Of a stretch of DNA of 64,000 bases, positions 59,760-64,000 are shown one piece after another; the first letter of the stretch is position 1, and every line of letters begins with the position of its first letter. The notes under the pieces were generated by a model. It was not told where the DNA came from. It made no database searches and worked only from the letters and a program-made list of their open reading frames with translations. This stretch comes from Eriocheir sinensis (Eukaryota; Arthropoda; Malacostraca; Decapoda; Varunidae): NCBI RefSeq assembly GCF_024679095.1, contig NC_066518.1, forward strand, positions 8,340,610 through 8,404,609, read 5' to 3'. A program made the translations under genes and the position numbers.

Positions 59760-62081
59760 CTTCCTAATCGAGTAAAATGCTACATCATCATCATTACCAA
59801 AAAAAATTTTTATCACTTTAAATATGACAAGGATGGGTAATATGAGACATAACACTAAGATCATATCAGCAAGGTTTATAAGAAAACAGGAAAAAGTCGA
59901 GTGCCTCTTTAAGATAAACGTAGTCATCATCATTCTCCCTCACTTCACATTCACCACTCATCAGGTCATACACGATATCAAGCTCGCCTTCCACTGTTGT
60001 CCGTGGGAGCGGGAATGGCAGTCTCAGTCAAGGTTATACGGATACGCTTCAACAAAGACGAAAAGGTGAAATTACCAAACTCCACTTCCTTTTCCCGTCT
60101 CGCCCGAATAGTGGCGGTGGTCGGTAGGCAGCGCAGGGATGTTGATAATTCACGTGACAATCTTCACTTCTCATCCTCGTTTCACTATCATAAGTGTTGA
60201 CACCACAAACAACCTCAAAACAAATGATAAAGGAAGGATGCACGTGTTTCCAAAACCTTGACCAGATCCAACCGGCTCACAGAATGATTCTAGAACTTTT
60301 ACAACTCTTTCAGGGACAATGACTATTTACATATGCATGACATTTAAAACAAAAATTATCTCACTTTACTACATACTGACATCCCCACCACATGGCTAAC
60401 AATGCTTCTCTACCTTCCTCTTTACCTCGGTGGACACGGCGTGGCGGCGGCCTTGCAGGGTTGTGCTGAACGAGTTCTGCACATCGGAACACTCAGGGAC
60501 CCACGTCGACGCTCCCATTCACTTTGCACGAGACACATGGGCTTTGGATGAAATTCCCCTGGAGCATATGTGGAGGGTGCCAGGTGAGTGGAGGAGGTAG
60601 GGATGCCACGTGTAGGGATGTACTGCTGAGAGGATGGGCGGGAAGACTGCATGGGACAATATATTATGGTGGGAGCCTCAGCGATGTCATGGCCGTGGAG
60701 TGTAGGTTCACTGTAATAGGGACATTATAGTTTGAATCGAGCAGCCAGTGGATGACATCTCTGGATTGACACAAATAGGGAAAGTCAGGTTAGTGGCAAA
60801 GGAATGGGCGCTATGGGGAGTGCCATGCCGGTTAAGGGAATGCAGGGCTGTCAGGTAGTGGCATTTTAGGATCCACATGTTTTATGCTTTTCTCTCTTGA
60901 AACGCTCGCTGCTTCCCACAGGTGTTCTGATCGACGTGTCCCAGGCCGCCGCAGCTTCCAAAGAGAGGAATTATGCCATCCCCGTGGAGGAGCTGGAGGC
61001 GTGGGAGAACCGCTACGGAGTCATTCCTGACTTCTCGGTGGTCCTTCTCCGTACTGGGTGGGGCGCGAAGAGCCACGACATTGCTGACTACTCAGGACTC
61101 GACGCAGAACGGAAAAACAACTTCCCCGGTGAGTGGCAGGCTGTTTGTTATTCTCAACATTTACATCACATACAGTTTTTTCAAAATACAAATTTCTCTA
61201 GGAAAAGTGTTCAGTTTTCCTTCAGTATGAATGAAAACACCACTCGTGTGCTCCAACAGTTTCTAGAATTACGAGTTTTCCAAGGGAGGCACGAGCTGTT
61301 GCTTAGGGGAAAAGACCAATGTTTAGATAGCATGTCCGTCACCTCTTCTCACCCGGCACTGTCACAATTTCTTCTCCTTTGCCGGCGGCTTTACTTCCTC
61401 CCGCCTATCCTCCCTCGCCCTGTCCTCTGTCCTCTGAAATAGCCCTCCTCCTCTACAGGTCTGAGCGAGGAAGCCGCCACATGGCTGGCCACGCACGGCT
61501 CCCGCCACGGCCACGTCACAGGAGTGGTGGGCGTGGGCATCGACACCATCTCCGTGGACGTGGGCAACTCCACCCACTACAAGGCCCATAACGCCTTGTA
61601 CTCCCGCAACTTGTACGGCATGGAGAACATGAACAACCTGGACAAGGTGAGGCGCCCACGCCACACACAACCGTCAAGTTTACGAAATTGATTTTTATGC
61701 ATGAAGTTGCAAAAGCGACGTGGAGACATTTTGAATCGCTTGGTTGACCAGGAATATATCACGTAGTCCACTCAGTAGCGTGATTATTCAGATGATTGTT
61801 GTATGAGTAGCAATGACGAAAAAGGTAACAACCACATGCAGACCTTTTTCCTCCTCCTCCCTCAGCTGCCGCCTCACAACTTCCTGGTCACCGTCATGCC
61901 CATGAGGATCGGCGGCGGCAGTGGCGCCCCGGCACGCATTATCGCCGAGATGTCGGACGAGCCAGTGGGGATGCCCATGCACCGCCAACACGTTGACTCG
62001 GCGGCCATGGGTCTGCACGCCCAGGCGCAGCTGCTGCTGGTGGGAGTGGGGCTGTTGTTGATCCCCCGCCGCGCACACTGA
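59495..62081 (+). CDS. Cyclase/KynB-isatin hydrolase-family protein 3 (five exons, 304 aa)
   Basis: Exons 59495-59673, 60459-60583, 60922-61128, 61459-61646 and 61866-62081, with the same phases and, for exons 2-4, the same lengths (125, 207, 188) as gene 1. The start MTGILSALLSLVLLLLAAPP is a clear signal peptide. The metal motif HSGTHVDAPIHF (H71, H75, D77, H81) and the late pair H214/E226 with the same spacing as gene 1 are intact, so it should be an active metal-dependent hydrolase. The substrate is unknown; the family includes kynurenine formamidase-type and isatin hydrolase-type enzymes. The C-terminus (LLLVGVGLLLIPRRAH) is hydrophobic, suggesting membrane attachment. Intron 1 has a GC donor (TG|GCAAGT) and a (GT)n tract 16 bp later. 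An acceptor-like CCTACAG lies 4 bp before the ATG, so a non-coding first exon upstream is possible. Confidence 0.92.
59690..59757. repeat. (GT)n microsatellite beside the GC donor of hydrolase gene 3
   Basis: About 34 GT units beginning 16 bp after the exon 1 boundary. Confidence 0.97.
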
Positions 62082-62294
62082 GCGAGGGAGTGGTACAGCG
62101 GCGCCCTCGTGTGTTGGCACTGATATGACACCTTCACTCATTAATTTCTAGTATCTCTTTTACGAGTGAGCGTTTTGATCGATGGGCATAAAGTTTTAGT
62201 ATGACAGCATAGCTGTAGTACCTACATATTTTCTTTCATGTGTCACTTCCACTTAGCTTTTATTGTAATTGTTTTGTCCCTCAATATTCTAGTT

Positions 62295-62300
62295 AATAAA
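62295..62300 (+). terminator. Polyadenylation signal of hydrolase gene 3
   Basis: AATAAA 214 bp after the stop, followed by a T-rich region. Confidence 0.7.
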
Positions 62301-62909
62301 ACTTCTGTGACATACATAATTTATTCTAGGCCTAGTGATCAAACACATCAGTTCATTAAATGATTTACTGATTCATAATTTATGTGTGATGAGAATCATG
62401 AGATCCGTCCTTTCGCCACGAGGGATGTGGAGAAGATAGATGTGCTCTCTCTCTCTCCTCTCAACAGAACAGCAAAATATAATATAAAAGAGCTTACCTT
62501 TCGTGTACCTCAAAGAAAACGTTTAATGTAAAGGTCTAACCATAAGAAACTAATTCACGTTCTGAGTAACTTTGGGAAATTAAAATTTAATATAGTTCAC
62601 ATAAAGTGTAACAGGAGTTACCGATCTAATAAAGAAAAATACCCAGAAAGAGACCGCTAAGAGGAAGGATAGGTGGCAAGAAACAGGAAGACGGAGTGGG
62701 CGAGAAGTGAACCGCGGGGAGGAAGGATGCAAGGTAACAATTAAGTTTAACATTTATCTACCTGAAAGACCGCCACCAGACCAAGGCTCATCTTCCCTCT
62801 TGCGTGGGGACAAATCTCTGGAATAGGATAGGAGGGGATGTCAAGCAGATGAAGGGTTGTGGATAGAACAATTGAAAAATATAATAAATAGGCTGTTGTG
62901 AGGGTAGTG
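62301..62909. other. Intergenic, no gene seen
   Basis: AT-rich sequence with a short CT tract near 62440; no motif. Confidence 0.5.
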
Positions 62910-63003
62910 AAATGCCAGAATTTAATCTTTTCTACACTCCCACGCGGCCACTGCGTGTAACGAAACACGAGAAATTAATCCAGACAAGGAAAGGTTTTGC
63001 CGG
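62910..63003 (-). mobile_element. tRNA SINE 3' part, interrupted by the Ginger-like element
   Basis: Matches the body of the SINE family at 15764 and 16137 up to AAGGTTTTGCCGG, then switches abruptly to foreign sequence. The tRNA head is expected beyond the other end of the inserted element, outside the window. Confidence 0.85.
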
Positions 63004-63362
63004 TGTAGACGTTTCAGGATACTCCCCCTAGACATGACTCCCGGAGTCTCTTGAAACTATCTTAAAGCACTTCCTAGTCAATTGAAACTAATTAGATAGC
63101 ACTCCCCAGTCAACTGAAATTGGTTTCATATGACTCCCCATCAGGTTGAAATGACTCACATTATTGGATAAAAAAGATTTATTGATGTTGACTACTATAC
63201 AAAAACTAATCAGTAATCACACTACAGTACATTAATGTTGTCTCCCATCCAAAAGCTAGTCACTAATCATGTGCACATTACACACGAATAACTACATTAA
63301 AATGGTTGCCTGCTTTATTGTCGAGGTACACGGACTCGTTTACTACTTCTCTGCATTTCGGC

Positions 63363-63872
63363 CTATGTATATGCCATGTGTACATAGAACGGAACTTTGC
63401 CCACACACATACATTCACATGGAACATGTTGGCTGCTCTCTGTTGTTGTTCCCCACACTTTATTCTGACGCACTGATTCAACTTTGATGTTTTCAGTGCT
63501 GGCAATGAAATCACATATCAAGCTTCTGGCAACGTCGTGTTGGTCCTCTTCTCCAGTGATGGCATATGACAATGCACGGAAAAGACAATTTCCGTCACCT
63601 TCAATTGTTTTAACGGCAAGATGTTCGTTGGTGTTTTTGAGGGTCTTATTTTTTTTCCGGATGGACCTGATATTTTCTTGAATACCAGACGTCCACCAGA
63701 GTTGTTGCAGATTGCTCGCTGCGTTGCAACCGTCAATGGCGAGAACTTGTAAGTAATCTCCTCTTGCTGAACCCCGACTATTTGGACACTTGCAGATGGC
63801 GGAGATGACGTAAATGAGGGAGTCGGTGGTAAAGCTTCTGGAGTGCGTCCGAAGAAGGGCTTCAGGTTGCAT
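63363..63872 (-). pseudogene. OTU cysteine-protease-like domain of the Ginger-like element
   Basis: The frame contains TIEGDGNCLFRALSYAITG, matching the OTU catalytic box (D-G-N-C with the cysteine nucleophile), then the helix QHDVARSLICDFI. The upstream half of this frame is a shadow. The real upstream sequence is in the overlapping frame 63518-63952 (integrase tail), and the two appear joined by a frameshift at an A8 run near 63648-63655. OTU domains cleave ubiquitin linkages; their role in these transposons is unknown. The catalytic histidine region is not clearly seen before the stop. Confidence 0.7.
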
Positions 63873-64000
63873 TCGTTCACTTTCGTCTTGAGGGTGACTT
63901 TCGTGGATGAATTAATGAGAGAGTATAGCCCCTTCTCGCAAGCTTGAGCCACCTCGTAGGGACCATCCCATGGATCGGTTTGCTTGCCTCCTTTTCTGTC
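63518..64000 (-). CDS. Integrase C-terminal region of the Ginger-like element (partial)
   Basis: Open from the window edge; the reverse strand begins DRKGGKQTDPWDGPYEVAQA, an SH3-like integrase tail (W-G-P-Y-x-V), followed by KVTLKTKVNECNLKPFF and a Pro/Ser-rich linker. The catalytic DDE core should lie beyond 64000. The frame becomes a shadow of the OTU domain after about 63655. Confidence 0.72.
   Translation of the reverse strand, partial: DRKGGKQTDPWDGPYEVAQACEKGLYSLINSSTKVTLKTKVNECNLKPFFGRTPEALPPTPSFTSSPPSASVQIVGVQQEEITYKFSPLTVATQRAICNNSGGRLVFKKISGPSGKKIRPSKTPTNILPLKQLKVTEIVFSVHCHMPSLEKRTNTTLPEA

Larger units (their letters stand above)
63004..64000 (-). mobile_element. Ginger-like integrase DNA transposon, 3' end (runs off window)
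   Basis: The left border is TGTAGACGTTTCAGG at 63004, directly after CCGG (63000-63003). Ginger elements are known to begin with TGT and to target CCGG/CCGT with a 4-bp duplication. Reverse-strand coding in the right part is the integrase C-terminal region (GGKQTDPWDGPYEV, then NECNLKPFFGR) followed by an OTU protease-like domain. That order is typical of Ginger2/KRBA2-like integrase transposons. The other end lies beyond 64000. A low-coding tail of about 350 bp separates the OTU stop from the terminus. Confidence 0.75.

Overview
This is a nuclear segment from an arthropod, most likely a decapod crustacean. The signs are split genes with GT-AG introns, very dense dinucleotide microsatellites (TG/CA, GA/CT), tRNA-derived SINEs, and fragments of several LINE clades together with PIF/Harbinger-like and Ginger-like DNA transposons. 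The assignment to Decapoda rests on overall texture, not on a marker gene. Most open frames in the window are microsatellite translations or shadows. The host genes were rebuilt exon by exon from splice sites, phase and family resemblance.

Layout. 1-4.3 kb: decayed LINEs (a CR1-like 3' end and a reverse-strand LINE tail) and a GGT-rich repeat. 5.4-6.6 kb: a two-exon gene for a secreted, cysteine-rich peritrophin (chitin-binding) protein. 7.3-14.7 kb and 18.6-30.3 kb: two tandem copies of one segment, each with an intact seven-exon alkylglycerol monooxygenase (AGMO/TMEM195) gene encoding 446 residues. The copies record later insertions. Copy A gained an inverted tRNA-SINE element with a 13-bp target-site duplication. 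Copy B gained a reverse-strand CR1-like LINE, itself split by a forward-strand LINE whose ORF carries a 2A-like translational-recoding motif after a hydrophobic leader. Between the copies lie two tRNA SINEs, a long inverted repeat and a 749-bp deleted PIF/Harbinger-like element whose empty site is also in the window.

30.3-45.2 kb is gene-poor: microsatellites, a ~165-bp minisatellite, nested palindromes and fragments of RNase-H-bearing and RTE-like LINEs. 45.2-62.1 kb holds three tandem forward-strand genes of the cyclase/KynB-isatin hydrolase family (metal-dependent hydrolases). The first (297 aa) and third (304 aa) are intact, with N-terminal signal peptides and hydrophobic C-termini. The middle copy is a pseudogene that has lost most metal ligands and carries a frameshift, a nonsense codon and a broken splice donor. 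The third gene and the pseudogene both use a non-canonical GC donor at intron 1. 62.9 kb to the end: a SINE interrupted at a CCGG site by a Ginger-like integrase transposon whose integrase tail and OTU-protease domain run off the right edge.

The host genes do not form an obvious pathway. AGMO cleaves ether lipids, the cyclase-family enzymes are likely secreted or surface hydrolases, and the peritrophin binds chitin. The shared theme is local tandem duplication followed by divergence or decay, with mobile elements giving the relative order of events.
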